Origin: Candidatus Babeliales bacterium
Lineage (GTDB): Bacteria; Babelota; Babeliae; Babelales; UASB340
NCBI GenBank assembly: GCA_023133515.1
Contig: JAGLWI010000002.1
Location: 92,806 to 156,805 of the forward strand
Direction of reading: 5' to 3'
Length of the DNA: 64,000 nucleotides
Positions 53,926-63,662 of this stretch are shown here, in pieces (within the stretch, counting starts at the first letter, position 1; each line of letters starts with the position of its first letter). Below the pieces are notes generated by a model. That model saw only the letters and a list, made by a program, of their open reading frames with translations, was not told where the DNA came from and did no database searches. A program made the translations under genes and the position numbers.

Positions 53926-55167
53926 ATGATTTGCTTGATCAGAAAAGAAAAAGCTAAATGGTTTTTTCTGAAAACATGTTTTTTATTATTATTATCGTTT
54001 TTCGCAACATCACATGTATGCGCAACATTCATAGCATTGGATGAGGCTAATAATTATAACTATAACCAACTCGAATACAATATTTTCTTATTTTCGGACT
54101 ATCACGGAAAAAAGTTAGAAAAGTACGATAAACAACAATTAGAAGCGCTGGAGTATTCGTTGGTAGAAAACCAGAATCAAAAAACAAATCCTAAAGAAAT
54201 GCTTATTTTAGTTGAAGATCCAGCCGACTTATATAAAGATATCAAAGCAAACGTTTTGGAAAAGGGAAATGGTTTATTAATTGGCCTTATTAAAAAATTA
54301 AGATCTCTCACATTAAAAAACACAAAAATCAAAAATTGTGACATTAGAGATGTCTGTGGAAAAGCATGTGGTTTTTTTAATTGGTGTTATCCTCCTGCTT
54401 CTTTTGCTTATTCTCCAAATAAAATTATTAAGGAAAAAAAAATAAATCCTTATTCCTTTTCATTTGCTGATCTTTTTGAAGAATTAAATAAACTTTTAAA
54501 TGAGAGTAAAAAGATCAAGAAAAATTTAGAAACAGATCAATGTCAAAATGTGTCATCAGTAATAGATGTCTATTTGTTGATTACCAATGTTTTTGAAAAG
54601 AAATTGCAGCAAGCTCAAATTCTATATGAAAAATTACTTTTAAAACTAAAAGAATCTAATATTAATTCTGATGAAAGTATTTTAGATAAAGCAACACAAT
54701 TTTTTTTGGATGATCTTACATTTTACGATTATGAAAATAATTACACCAAAAAAATAAATAATTTGAAAAAAGATTTAAAAACATTTGCTCAGGTATATCC
54801 AAATTTTTCTCATCAAGAATGGAAAACACTAAAAAAACAATACGAAAGAGAAAGAGATAATCTTATAGAAAACATTCTAACTAATAATTCACATTATACT
54901 AACGAAAGCATCTTACATACAAATCGATACACAATATATGAACCATTATACAAATTAACAAATATCCTACTTGAGCTTTTTCTTTTGTATCAAATAATTA
55001 CAAATATTTCTAAAAAAATTATTGTTTTTGCGGGAGCTAAACATACAAAATCTATAGTAGAAATGATGGACTACCTAGGAATTAAGTTTAAAAGCTTTGG
55101 AGAGGATAATACAAAAAATCCAACTCTGGCTCTTGATAAAAAATATATTGATAAAATTTATTCCTGA
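53926..55167 (+). CDS. Secreted protein, possibly Tiki/TraB/EreA-superfamily-like
   Basis: 413 residues. A signal peptide ends near residue 34 (LLLLSFFATSHVCA). Three spaced motifs stand out: NIFLFSDYHGKK (about 49-60), EMLILVEDPADLY (about 87-99) and KKIIVFAGAKHTKSIVEMMDYLG (about 368-390), with a long charged helical insert between the last two. A strand ending in a His turn, a strand ending in E-D-P and a strand ending in GAxH is the pattern of the Tiki/TraB/ChaN/EreA hydrolase-like superfamily, but this assignment is tentative. The start lacks a clear ribosome-binding site. Confidence 0.75.
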   Translation: MICLIRKEKAKWFFLKTCFLLLLSFFATSHVCATFIALDEANNYNYNQLEYNIFLFSDYHGKKLEKYDKQQLEALEYSLVENQNQKTNPKEMLILVEDPADLYKDIKANVLEKGNGLLIGLIKKLRSLTLKNTKIKNCDIRDVCGKACGFFNWCYPPASFAYSPNKIIKEKKINPYSFSFADLFEELNKLLNESKKIKKNLETDQCQNVSSVIDVYLLITNVFEKKLQQAQILYEKLLLKLKESNINSDESILDKATQFFLDDLTFYDYENNYTKKINNLKKDLKTFAQVYPNFSHQEWKTLKKQYERERDNLIENILTNNSHYTNESILHTNRYTIYEPLYKLTNILLELFLLYQIITNISKKIIVFAGAKHTKSIVEMMDYLGIKFKSFGEDNTKNPTLALDKKYIDKIYS

Positions 55168-55173
55168 ATTAAA

Positions 55174-55218
55174 AATAATATAAGCCATGCATGTTATTGT
55201 AGCATGGCTTATATTATT
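55174..55218. terminator. Bidirectional intrinsic terminator
   Basis: AATAATATAAGCCATGC (55174-55190) and its exact complement at 55202-55218 form a perfect 17-bp stem with an 11-nt loop; T-tracts follow on both strands. It lies between the convergent genes at 53926 and 55223. Confidence 0.92.
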
Positions 55219-55222
55219 TTTT

Positions 55223-57919
55223 CTATTTTTTACTGAGCAATGATTCTAAAGATTTGTATGCATTATTTATCTCGCCAAACTTTAAGGTGAAATACTCCTT
55301 TTCGTATTCCTCTTTGTACTTGTCTGGATGAAACTTAGCACTAAGTTTTTTATATGTTTTTGTAAGCTCTTTAAGCGTATTAGGCCTTTTTTTTAACTCT
55401 AATACAACAAGATCTATTGTATATTTATATTTTTTCCAAAAATCCTTTTGTTGATTTTTCAATATTCCTATCTCAGCGCTAAATTTTTGTAAAATGCTCT
55501 TCATAACAAATAACATAATTGAATAATCAATCTTATAATCTTCTTTCTTCAAAATTTCTAACAGCTTTTCTAATATATTCAATACTTTTAACCTATGAAT
55601 CGAGATTCTTAGCATCTTTTTAAAATAATTTTCTTCATTTGAGAATTTATTTTTACCAAACTTTTTATAATCATATTCTGCTAACCTCTGCCATACATTC
55701 ATGCAATCTATTGCCTCTTCTATCAACTTTTTAATTTTATTGTTTTTCTTGTTATAAAAAAGAGAAGATATAAATTCTAAATCTGTTAAAATAACTTCTC
55801 GACCATATCTGTTTTCAGCATAATCGTATTTAAATTTTAACCATTCATAAAACGTTCTAAATCCTTTGCCTTTTTCCCCAAACTTTTTTCTTATCTCTCC
55901 AAGCATAAACTTAATATTATATTTTTCTTTTCCGATAACATCAACTTTAGACACCTTTCTAAAATATGTCTGTTCTCTTTTTGGAACCCTCTCTTTTCTA
56001 AAGTTTGGAACATCATCAGGAGCATCTAAAGTGGGATCTATATATTTGGCCCATTTCTTTTTTAGTTGAGATTTTATCAAATTTAGTCCGTGGTAAGGAA
56101 CCTCGTATTTATAAATTCCATTATGCTCGAATTTTATAAATAATGATTCCCCTTTTTCAATTTTACCAAAAAGAATATGTCGCTTTTTGGCAGGAAGCAA
56201 AGACAAGGCAGAACTATATTGTGTAAAACGAATATCGATACCAAAATGCTGCATTTTTTCTTTGCCTTCAAATTCAAAGTGAGATGATTTTCTTGGATAA
56301 GCAAATGGATTTGAACTGATTGTTCCTCTCAATATACCTGTTCCTTCAAATGCAGTTGTCCCAAATTTTTTCACATAAGTATGCAAGAATTCAAAAATTC
56401 TTGAAAATTTTTTATTTCTAAAAATGAAAGTTCCCTCATAAAACCCCTGATCTTTATTTATAGCCTCCGCAAAAAAATACCACATCAGAGCAATTATGTT
56501 ATTAAGATACTCTGGACGATTATATCTTTGACAATGCTGGACAAATCCTTGATAATCTTTTGGCTTTGAATAAGTAAGAAAATAAGCAAATTTTCCTCCC
56601 TTATTAATCAGGCTTTTTATATGCTCAAAATCAAAATCTGGATAATTTTCGGTAAAATACTCTTTTAACTTTTTTTCATTGATGATAATCTTAGGTCTAG
56701 ATTCATATAACTCGCTTTTTCTGGCTATTTTATAGCGTTCTTTAATGCTATCTATATCCAAAGTCAATCCTTTACCAAAAAACCCTGTAGCAACCTCACC
56801 CCATGTTTTACCAATTTTTAAATTTAAAAGATTCATATAACTTCTACGGCTTACATTTAGTTCTTTAGTAAACAATTCTTTAAATTTATTTTTCATTGAA
56901 CTCAGAAAAGAAAGACAAGTTTGTATCTTATCACCGGTAGGAAAACATATTGTCTCTCTCTTCAAAAATACCGGCCTGTTTATTGCTACCAAAGGTTCGA
57001 TTTTTTCTTTTCCTAGTTTTGATATAAAATCAAAGTTCAATTTATAATCTCTCTCAATCACTTTTAAAAGAGTAGGAATTTGTAATAAAACTTTTTTTCT
57101 AAGCATCTTCTCGTCAGAAACATCTACCAATTTTCCCTCTTTTTCCCCTTCTATCTTTTCTATTTGTAAAACACGTATATTTTTTACCGGCATCCCAATA
57201 TCTTCTTTTATATATCTTTCAAGATTAAAAGTTTTTTGTTGTTGATATTTTCTCTCAAAGATCTCCTCCCCTTTCCAAAAACGCCCGGCCAAATCCCATA
57301 CCTTAGTTGGAGCTGCATACTTACTATAAACATTAAATAACTTATTAAATTTTTGCGGTTTAAATCTCTCTGCTTTTTCTGCTACCCTAGGATTAAAAAA
57401 TATTATCGTGTCTAAATAATGTCCATCTTTAAGTTTTCTAGATGCACTGGTTACAACATTTGCACTTTCTCCAATCGCAAAAGTCATAACTGCAAAGCGA
57501 TCTGGGCCTCCTTTAGCATTTACTGTATCAATAATTTTTTGTGCTAAATCTTTCCCTGAAGGCTCTCTTTTCCCACTCCATTCACATAAAAAAAGGTCTA
57601 TATCCTTGAGCTCTGGCAAAGGTAACTGCTTTTTTTCCTCGTAAGGCGGACGAGCAATGCGAGTTTCTTCAACCTCTTTGACTCTTTTTTTTGCTACAAC
57701 TTCTAAGACAAATTGTTCTACAAATTGTTTTAGTACATCAGCACCAACTATCTCTTCTCCTTTTTTGTAGACATAGAAAAAGATCACGTTTTTCTCAAGC
57801 GAAATCCTACTTGGTTGCTTGAATGTTTGTTGCACTGTTATTACAGAATGAACATCGAACATGTAAAAAATAGATATGAAAAGAAAAACACTTATTTTCC
57901 AAAAAAATAATAATTTCAT
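55223..57919 (-). CDS. Large exported protein with lipase-like N-terminal part and C-terminal J domain
   Basis: 898 residues from ATG 57919, where a signal peptide starts (MKLLFFWKISVFLFISIFYM); an earlier ATG at 57964 would put 15 residues before it. The N-terminal 200 residues look like an alpha/beta hydrolase: FAVMTFAIGESANVVTSA (GxSxN nucleophile elbow), then LDTIIFFNPRV and FNVYSKYAAPTKVWDL, paralleling the hydrolase at 25027. The middle part has no recognised family. The last 60 residues are a J domain: LKELTKTYKKLSAKFHPDKYKEEY with the HPD motif (H864) and FGEINNAYKSLESLL. J domains stimulate Hsp70 ATPase; an exported one could act on host Hsp70. Confidence 0.8.
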   Translation of the reverse strand: MKLLFFWKISVFLFISIFYMFDVHSVITVQQTFKQPSRISLEKNVIFFYVYKKGEEIVGADVLKQFVEQFVLEVVAKKRVKEVEETRIARPPYEEKKQLPLPELKDIDLFLCEWSGKREPSGKDLAQKIIDTVNAKGGPDRFAVMTFAIGESANVVTSASRKLKDGHYLDTIIFFNPRVAEKAERFKPQKFNKLFNVYSKYAAPTKVWDLAGRFWKGEEIFERKYQQQKTFNLERYIKEDIGMPVKNIRVLQIEKIEGEKEGKLVDVSDEKMLRKKVLLQIPTLLKVIERDYKLNFDFISKLGKEKIEPLVAINRPVFLKRETICFPTGDKIQTCLSFLSSMKNKFKELFTKELNVSRRSYMNLLNLKIGKTWGEVATGFFGKGLTLDIDSIKERYKIARKSELYESRPKIIINEKKLKEYFTENYPDFDFEHIKSLINKGGKFAYFLTYSKPKDYQGFVQHCQRYNRPEYLNNIIALMWYFFAEAINKDQGFYEGTFIFRNKKFSRIFEFLHTYVKKFGTTAFEGTGILRGTISSNPFAYPRKSSHFEFEGKEKMQHFGIDIRFTQYSSALSLLPAKKRHILFGKIEKGESLFIKFEHNGIYKYEVPYHGLNLIKSQLKKKWAKYIDPTLDAPDDVPNFRKERVPKREQTYFRKVSKVDVIGKEKYNIKFMLGEIRKKFGEKGKGFRTFYEWLKFKYDYAENRYGREVILTDLEFISSLFYNKKNNKIKKLIEEAIDCMNVWQRLAEYDYKKFGKNKFSNEENYFKKMLRISIHRLKVLNILEKLLEILKKEDYKIDYSIMLFVMKSILQKFSAEIGILKNQQKDFWKKYKYTIDLVVLELKKRPNTLKELTKTYKKLSAKFHPDKYKEEYEKEYFTLKFGEINNAYKSLESLLSKK

Positions 57920-58249
57920 GTTAACTATACCCCAAATCCAACGAATTTTACTATAAATTACCAATATTTTTTATTTTATTACAAAGTGAAAAATAAAAAC
58001 AACAAATTTCTTTAATTTGCATAAAAATTTTTAAATCAAAAAACAAGATTTTCCAAAAAGCAATGCAAACCTACCTCAATACTTCCATGAAAATAACAAA
58101 TGGTAACAAAAAAATTACGTAATAAATGGCACACTATATGTTTTTGGCATACTTTTTCTGCAAAAATCACCTCATTATCCAAATTTATTACATTTAAGAT
58201 AAACTTGTGATAAGAAATGTAGAATAAAAATATCTTATAAAAAGGTAAA
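57920..58249. other. Divergent intergenic region without a gene
   Basis: About 330 AT-rich bases between the J-domain protein and dciA. It must hold both promoters, but I see no clear -35/-10 pair, no hairpin and no reading frame with coding character; a minus-strand frame across 58036-58371 overlaps dciA and is not supported. Confidence 0.5.
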
Positions 58250-58732
58250 ATGGTGGCAAAAAAATTATCTGAATTCTTAAAAAACATCATAGACAAAAAT
58301 AACCGTTGGAAAATAAAATTATTAAAAAATTGGGACAAAATCATAGGATCCTTTAAAAATAATGTCATCATCCTAAAAATAGAAAGAAATCTTCTAGTCT
58401 TAGGAGTATCTCATCCAACATTATCACATGAATTATTTATGTTATCTGATATTTTAAAAAAAAAGATTAATTCATTGTTTGATCATGAACAAATAAAATA
58501 TATTAGATTTAGAATACTTGATATAAAACCCAAAAAAAACATTCTAAAAAAAATAAAAAAAGAAAAAACAGAAGGAAAAAAAAGTTATACAAAAAAATTT
58601 TGTTTAAACAAAGTAGAATATTTATCTTTGAAAAAAATACAAGATCAAGAATTAAAAGAGTGTTTAAAAAATTTTTATCTATCATGCAAAAGGGAGAAAA
58701 GTGAGAAAAAAAAATTTTATAAAAACAAATAA
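58250..58732 (+). CDS. dciA: DciA-like replicative helicase loader (DUF721)
   Basis: 160 residues. The N-terminal 95 residues match the DciA/DUF721 fold: LKNWDKIIGSFKNNVIILKIERNLLVLGVSHPTLSHELFMLSDILKKKINSLF followed by KYIRFRILD. DciA loads or regulates DnaB helicase in bacteria that lack DnaC/DnaI. The C-terminal 65 residues are Lys-rich and unique. It overlaps the following TPR gene by 32 bases and heads the dciA-TPR-murG set. Confidence 0.8.
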   Translation: MVAKKLSEFLKNIIDKNNRWKIKLLKNWDKIIGSFKNNVIILKIERNLLVLGVSHPTLSHELFMLSDILKKKINSLFDHEQIKYIRFRILDIKPKKNILKKIKKEKTEGKKSYTKKFCLNKVEYLSLKKIQDQELKECLKNFYLSCKREKSEKKKFYKNK

Positions 58733-60365
58733 GAGTTTTTATTTATTCTTTGTTATTACAATCTTTTTCATTACCACTAATAGTATTTGCAAAAAAAGTA
58801 GAATTGAATTAATTGAACAACACAACTCACAAAATGATCAAAAATATCTTTTATATTCAAATGCATGTTATCATCATTTCTCTGGAAAAATTGACAAATC
58901 TCTAAAACTATTTCAAAAGAGTTTTTCCAACAATTTTTCTGTCTATATTTACGAAGGTTTTTTCAGATTACTATTTGACATTGGCCAATTTACAAAAATT
59001 ATTGATCTTGAAAAAAAAGTAAAAGGTGTTTTTGACAATAATTTGGATATACAACTTATTTTTGCAAAAGCCTTTTTTGGAGCAAACATAATTGATCAGG
59101 CCGAAAAACTATTCGAAAAACTTGTTAAAAAATACCCATATAATGAACCATGCACTTATTATATGACAATCTGTTATATCAAAAACAATAAAATTGATAA
59201 AGCTTTACAATTCATAGAAAAATGTATTAAAAATCCATCTTTAAGAAGCAAACATTTTCTTTTCTATTTTCTTGCATCACGTATCCATCTACAGTCTGGA
59301 AACAATCAAAAAGCACTTGAATTAATCAAACACAGTCTAAATCTATATCCACGTTTTGAAAAAGGATGGTTATTTAAGGCATTACTCGAAGAACAATTAG
59401 GAAGAGTTAAAAACGCAATCTCTGGATACCAAAAATTTTTAGATATCGTAGGAAGAGATCTTATTGTAGAAAAACAGTTGATAAATCTTTTATACTCTTC
59501 TGGAGAATTTAATCAAGCTGCTGATCTTTTAAGAAAAATAAAAGCAAATACAACAGAACACTTTTCTGATCTTGCACTTCTTGAATGGAAAGCAGGAAAT
59601 TATAAAGAAGCTTTAAAAAATATAAATAAGTCTTTGCAAAAAAATCCTCAGTTTAGAAAATCAAAACTTCTTAAAATAGAAGTATTACTATCACAAAATA
59701 AAAAAGATGAAGTATTAGAATTTTTAAAAAATTGGATATCAAGAGAACCACAAGATATTTCTATAATTCGAATACTTCTTTTGCTCAACAAAAATCAAAA
59801 TCCCATTTCAAAAGACTCCATATTAAATGTCTTAGAAAATATTTCCAAAAAAATTAAAAACCCAACTTTAGGAATTTTATCTGCACTCATAGATCTTTAT
59901 CTTGAAAAAGAAGAACACAAAAAAGTTATATTAACTTGTCAAAAACTTTTAATGATTACAAATGACGAAGAAATAAAATCCAAAATACTATTTCAAATTG
60001 GTTACACATATTTTGTAAAAAATGAATACGATAATGCTAAAACAGCTTTAAAAAAAGCAATCAAAACGAAAAATCCATATCTTTCAGCTTTTAATCTTCT
60101 TGCATACATAGAAAAAGATTTGGTTTATGCAGAAAAATTAGCAAGAATTGCTGTAAATGCACAGCCCAATTGTTATTATTATTTAGATACATTAGGGTTT
60201 GTTTTGTTAAAACAGAAAAAAATAAATGAGGCTACTAGTAATTTTAAAAAAGCTTTACGTATTGCAAAGTCACAATTAGATATCAAAGATGAAAACCTTA
60301 TTTTAAAAGAACAAATAAAAGAAATAAATCAACATTTAAAAAAAGCTGAATTATTTAATAAATAA
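58701..60365 (+). CDS. Exported TPR-repeat protein
   Basis: 554 residues from GTG 58701, set by AAGGGAG (58690-58696). A hydrophobic signal or anchor spans about 12-29. At least ten TPR-type helix pairs follow (LLYSNACYHHFSGKIDKSLKLFQKSFS, IQLIFAKAFFGANIIDQAEKLFEKLV, YYMTICYIKNNKIDKALQFIEKCI, FQIGYTYFVKNEYDNAKTALKKAIK, YYYLDTLGFVLLKQKKINEATSNFKKAL). It is a scaffold probably facing the periplasm; the position next to murG hints at envelope assembly. Confidence 0.88.
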   Translation: MRKKNFIKTNKSFYLFFVITIFFITTNSICKKSRIELIEQHNSQNDQKYLLYSNACYHHFSGKIDKSLKLFQKSFSNNFSVYIYEGFFRLLFDIGQFTKIIDLEKKVKGVFDNNLDIQLIFAKAFFGANIIDQAEKLFEKLVKKYPYNEPCTYYMTICYIKNNKIDKALQFIEKCIKNPSLRSKHFLFYFLASRIHLQSGNNQKALELIKHSLNLYPRFEKGWLFKALLEEQLGRVKNAISGYQKFLDIVGRDLIVEKQLINLLYSSGEFNQAADLLRKIKANTTEHFSDLALLEWKAGNYKEALKNINKSLQKNPQFRKSKLLKIEVLLSQNKKDEVLEFLKNWISREPQDISIIRILLLLNKNQNPISKDSILNVLENISKKIKNPTLGILSALIDLYLEKEEHKKVILTCQKLLMITNDEEIKSKILFQIGYTYFVKNEYDNAKTALKKAIKTKNPYLSAFNLLAYIEKDLVYAEKLARIAVNAQPNCYYYLDTLGFVLLKQKKINEATSNFKKALRIAKSQLDIKDENLILKEQIKEINQHLKKAELFNK

Positions 60366-60382
60366 AAATGGAGAAATTAATT

Positions 60383-61450
60383 ATGAATAATTCAAAAATA
60401 TTATCATTGGTTGCAGGCTCTTCTGGTGGTCATATTTTGCCAGCAATTCAAATTGGCAAAAAATGGCTACAAAAAAACCCAAAAGGTAAAATTATATTTT
60501 TCTGCAGTAAAAAAAATATTGATAAAAAAATATTAAATAAAACATCTTTTATAAATCACATAATATTTTTAAATCTTTGTAATTTTCCAAGTAAAAAAAT
60601 ATGGCTTTATCCAAAATTTATTTTTCAGTTCATAATCGTTTTTTTTAAAAGTCTCTTTTATATTTTCAAATACAAACCATATAAAATTATAGGAACTGGT
60701 GGTTACATTTCTATACCAGTTTGTATTGCAGCAAAATTGATAAAAAGTAGAATAGAACTTTACGAACTAAACGTAGTTCCAGGAAGAGCAATAAAGGTTC
60801 TTACTAAAATTGCAAACAAGATATTTATCACATTTGAAGGAAGTAAGTTTTTTTTACAAAATCGTGTTAAAAATTTTGCACAACGATGCGAACTTATAGA
60901 TTATCCAATCAGATTTAAAAAACAAAACAAAATCTCTGATAAACAAACAATAATCAAAACTATGAACAAAAATTTTGAGACAACTTTTTTTAGAGACAAA
61001 AAAACAATATTTCTATTAGGTGGATCGCAAGGCTCCATTTTTTTAAACAGACTTTTAAAAAAATGGATTCATAAAAATAAATATCTTTTAACTAAAATAC
61101 AAATAATTCATCAAACTGGCATCAAAGATAAAACTGATTGGAATAGTTTTTACAAAAATTTAGAAATTCCTTCAATTATTTTTAGTTATGACGAAAACAT
61201 TAAAAATTATTATTTAATCTCTGATTTAATAATTTGTAGAGCAGGAGCAGGAACATTATTTGAAATAGAGTTCTTCAAAAAACAAAGTCTTGTTATCCCG
61301 TTAAAATCAAAACAAACTGATCATCAGGTTGATAATGCATTAGAAATGCAATATAAAAATCCTAATCTTTTTACTTTACAAGATCAGAATTTAATAACTA
61401 AAAATTTTAATTTGTTTTCAGATGAGATTATTAAAATTTTGAATTTATAA
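60383..61450 (+). CDS. murG: UDP-GlcNAc:lipid I N-acetylglucosaminyltransferase MurG
   Basis: 355 residues from ATG 60383, chosen because the GGAG site (60370-60373) lies ahead of it; an ATG at 60368 has no ribosome-binding site. The GT28 fold shows the lipid I loop SLVAGSSGGHILPA (usually GGTGGH), GTGGYISIPVCIAAKL, ELNVVPGRA, IFLLGGSQGS and the UDP-GlcNAc site ICRAGAGTLFEIEFFKKQSLVIPLKSKQTDHQVDNA. It makes lipid II for peptidoglycan. It is separate from the ftsI region. Confidence 0.93.
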   Translation: MNNSKILSLVAGSSGGHILPAIQIGKKWLQKNPKGKIIFFCSKKNIDKKILNKTSFINHIIFLNLCNFPSKKIWLYPKFIFQFIIVFFKSLFYIFKYKPYKIIGTGGYISIPVCIAAKLIKSRIELYELNVVPGRAIKVLTKIANKIFITFEGSKFFLQNRVKNFAQRCELIDYPIRFKKQNKISDKQTIIKTMNKNFETTFFRDKKTIFLLGGSQGSIFLNRLLKKWIHKNKYLLTKIQIIHQTGIKDKTDWNSFYKNLEIPSIIFSYDENIKNYYLISDLIICRAGAGTLFEIEFFKKQSLVIPLKSKQTDHQVDNALEMQYKNPNLFTLQDQNLITKNFNLFSDEIIKILNL

Positions 61451-61461
61451 TTTTGGACTTT

Positions 61462-62451
61462 TTAAATTATGACTTTCCAAACAAAAATATTTCCTGCGAT
61501 ATCTCCACTTGCCAAAAAATCTCCTTTTTTACTAAAAGATAAGCAAGTAATCTTACTTTTATGTTGTTTCAAAATATTAACACATTCTAATATATTAATA
61601 TCCCATATTCTAATTTCAGTATCATCTGATCCACTTACCAAAATTCTAGAAATACTAGGATGAAAAGATAAACAAGAAACACTAGACTTGTGTCCTTTTA
61701 AAATACCAATACATTTTTCTCTTTTTATAAGATTCCAAAGTCTTATTGTGTTATCTCTTGAACCACTAGCTAAAACAGTTGGATAAAAAGGATTCCAAAA
61801 AATACACAAAATTTTATCAAAATGACCAGCTAAAGAAAAAATACACTTATCAGTTTTAAAATTCCATATTTCTATTATGTTATTTAAGCATCCACATGCT
61901 AAATTGTTATCATATAGGTCATGCCATTTCAAACAAGAAATATTACTTTTTTTTAGCTGTAAAAGATAATATCCTTTAAGTTTATTACCATCTTTTTCCC
62001 AAACTTCAATTTTATTAGAACTATACAAACATCTAGAAAAAAAAGAAGGATTCAAATAATTAAAAGAAAAACAATAATTATGATTAGTATTTGGTAAAGA
62101 AAAAATATCACCTTCAAAAGAATTTATTTTAAGAAACAAAACATATTCATCTGAATGAGCGATACTAACTAAATCATCTTTACATGATAAAGAAACAACT
62201 TTAGATTGAGAATTCTCGTATATAATGTCATATTTTGTTTTTGAAATATTCCATCTTAACAACTGTCCTGAAGAACATCCGACTAACAAAATATTTGAAT
62301 CTTTAGGATTAAATTCTAAACAAGTAACAGATGAATAGTTTGGAATTTTCAAAGTTTTATATAATTTAATATCTAAAGAATTTAAATCTTTAGAAAATGA
62401 AAGAAAAAAAATTATAAAAACTAAAAATTTCAACGAAAAAGAAAATTTCAT
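61462..62451 (-). CDS. Secreted WD40-repeat beta-propeller protein
   Basis: 329 residues from ATG 62451, five bases after the upstream stop; a signal peptide (MKFSFSLKFLVFIIFFLSFSKDLNS) starts here. Seven blades are visible, the last three nearly canonical: ILCIFWNPFYPTVLASGSRDNTIRLWN, VSCLSFHPSISRILVSGSDDTEIRIWD and ITCLSFSKKGDFLASGDIAGNIFVWK, each with the GH...SxD...W pattern. It is the most eukaryote-like of the family in this window. It follows the 62456 WD40 gene as a tandem pair. Confidence 0.9.
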   Translation of the reverse strand: MKFSFSLKFLVFIIFFLSFSKDLNSLDIKLYKTLKIPNYSSVTCLEFNPKDSNILLVGCSSGQLLRWNISKTKYDIIYENSQSKVVSLSCKDDLVSIAHSDEYVLFLKINSFEGDIFSLPNTNHNYCFSFNYLNPSFFSRCLYSSNKIEVWEKDGNKLKGYYLLQLKKSNISCLKWHDLYDNNLACGCLNNIIEIWNFKTDKCIFSLAGHFDKILCIFWNPFYPTVLASGSRDNTIRLWNLIKREKCIGILKGHKSSVSCLSFHPSISRILVSGSDDTEIRIWDINILECVNILKQHKSKITCLSFSKKGDFLASGDIAGNIFVWKVII

Positions 62452-62455
62452 AAAC

Positions 62456-63496
62456 CTATTCATTAATAATATTCCAAATAATAACATGTCCATTTTCAAA
62501 ACCAACAGCTAAATATTTTCCATTTTTACTCCATTTAATTGAATATGTACTATATTTACATGGCTTATTAATAATATATTCATCCCCTGTTTTATAATTC
62601 CATATCATAACCATGCCATTTTTATATCCAATCGCTAATAAACTTGAATTCCAAGGACACCACTCCAAATCCCTAGGAATAAAAATTTTTTTATAATCAT
62701 AGTTATAACGATAGCTATTGGAATTAATACTTATACAATTTAATTCATTGTTTTTTTCAATATCATATACTATAACATTCCCATCTTTACAATTTACAGC
62801 ATAACCTACAGCTAAAATATTATTAGGATTACAAACAGACCATGCTAATCCAACAATTTCTATAGAATTAGAACAATTAAATTTTCTAGAAGTCTTTTCT
62901 TTTAAATCATTAATTAAAATATTTCCATCATCAGCAATCTTTGCAAACATGAATGTATGACTTCCGGCAAAAGGCTCATTTCCATAAAACTCAAATATCA
63001 CCTTTCCTGTTTTTACTTCAAATACTTTCCAAGAATATGTTTTATATTCATATCCAATAGCATACAATCCATTTTTCAACCAATCAATCCTATGGATAAA
63101 CACTCCAGGCCAATTTATAATATCTTTTAATTTTCTTTTATTTTTAATATCAAAAATCTTAACAACCTCTTTTTTATCATGATAATCACCTACTGCTAAA
63201 ATATTTTTATTGAAAGGATTCCAAGACAAACATAAACATTCAGAAATATTAAAATCAGAAAAATCAATACAACAATTTTTATCTAAATTAAATATTTTGA
63301 AATCTTTTTTAAAAAAATTTCCAAATATTAAAAGACTATCGTCACAATTCCAAGCCATCAATATTGGTGAATTACCACATTTAAATTTTTTAAATATCTT
63401 AAAATTTAAACCTTTTAAAGAAACAAAAATAAAAAAGAAAAATAACGGAAAAATAAATTTTATTAAAAACTTAGAACGAACTGAAAAATATTTCAT
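62456..63496 (-). CDS. Secreted WD40-repeat beta-propeller protein
   Basis: 346 residues. The signal peptide covers residues 8-30 (SKFLIKFIFPLFFFFIFVSLKG). Blades include PILMAWNCDDSLLIFGNFFKKDFKIFN, CLCLSWNPFNKNILAVGDYHDKKEVVKIFD, RDLEWCPWNSSLLAIGYKNGMVMIWNY and YSIKWSKNGKYLAVGFENGHVIIWN. The middle blades are degenerate. It is the first gene of a tandem pair with 61462-62451, and resembles the pair at the left edge of the window. Confidence 0.88.
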   Translation of the reverse strand: MKYFSVRSKFLIKFIFPLFFFFIFVSLKGLNFKIFKKFKCGNSPILMAWNCDDSLLIFGNFFKKDFKIFNLDKNCCIDFSDFNISECLCLSWNPFNKNILAVGDYHDKKEVVKIFDIKNKRKLKDIINWPGVFIHRIDWLKNGLYAIGYEYKTYSWKVFEVKTGKVIFEFYGNEPFAGSHTFMFAKIADDGNILINDLKEKTSRKFNCSNSIEIVGLAWSVCNPNNILAVGYAVNCKDGNVIVYDIEKNNELNCISINSNSYRYNYDYKKIFIPRDLEWCPWNSSLLAIGYKNGMVMIWNYKTGDEYIINKPCKYSTYSIKWSKNGKYLAVGFENGHVIIWNIINE

Positions 63497-63662
63497 ATTA
63501 AAATCCTTTACTAATAAACACTAAATCAGAAAACATCAAAAACTCTTCAATCTTCTCTTTTAATTTTATTTCCTGTATGATTTATGAAAATCAAAAAGAA
63601 TATTTAAGATTGCTTGAAGCATTGATTTGAAAACACAAAGCTCGCTCATATAGAATTTAATC

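Noticed and set aside
58130-58160. TGGCAC...TGGCAT sequence resembling a sigma-54 promoter, tempting because of the NtrY-like kinase
   Set aside because: The GC of the -12 element is not at the right spacing and no sigma-54 gene or activator is in the window.
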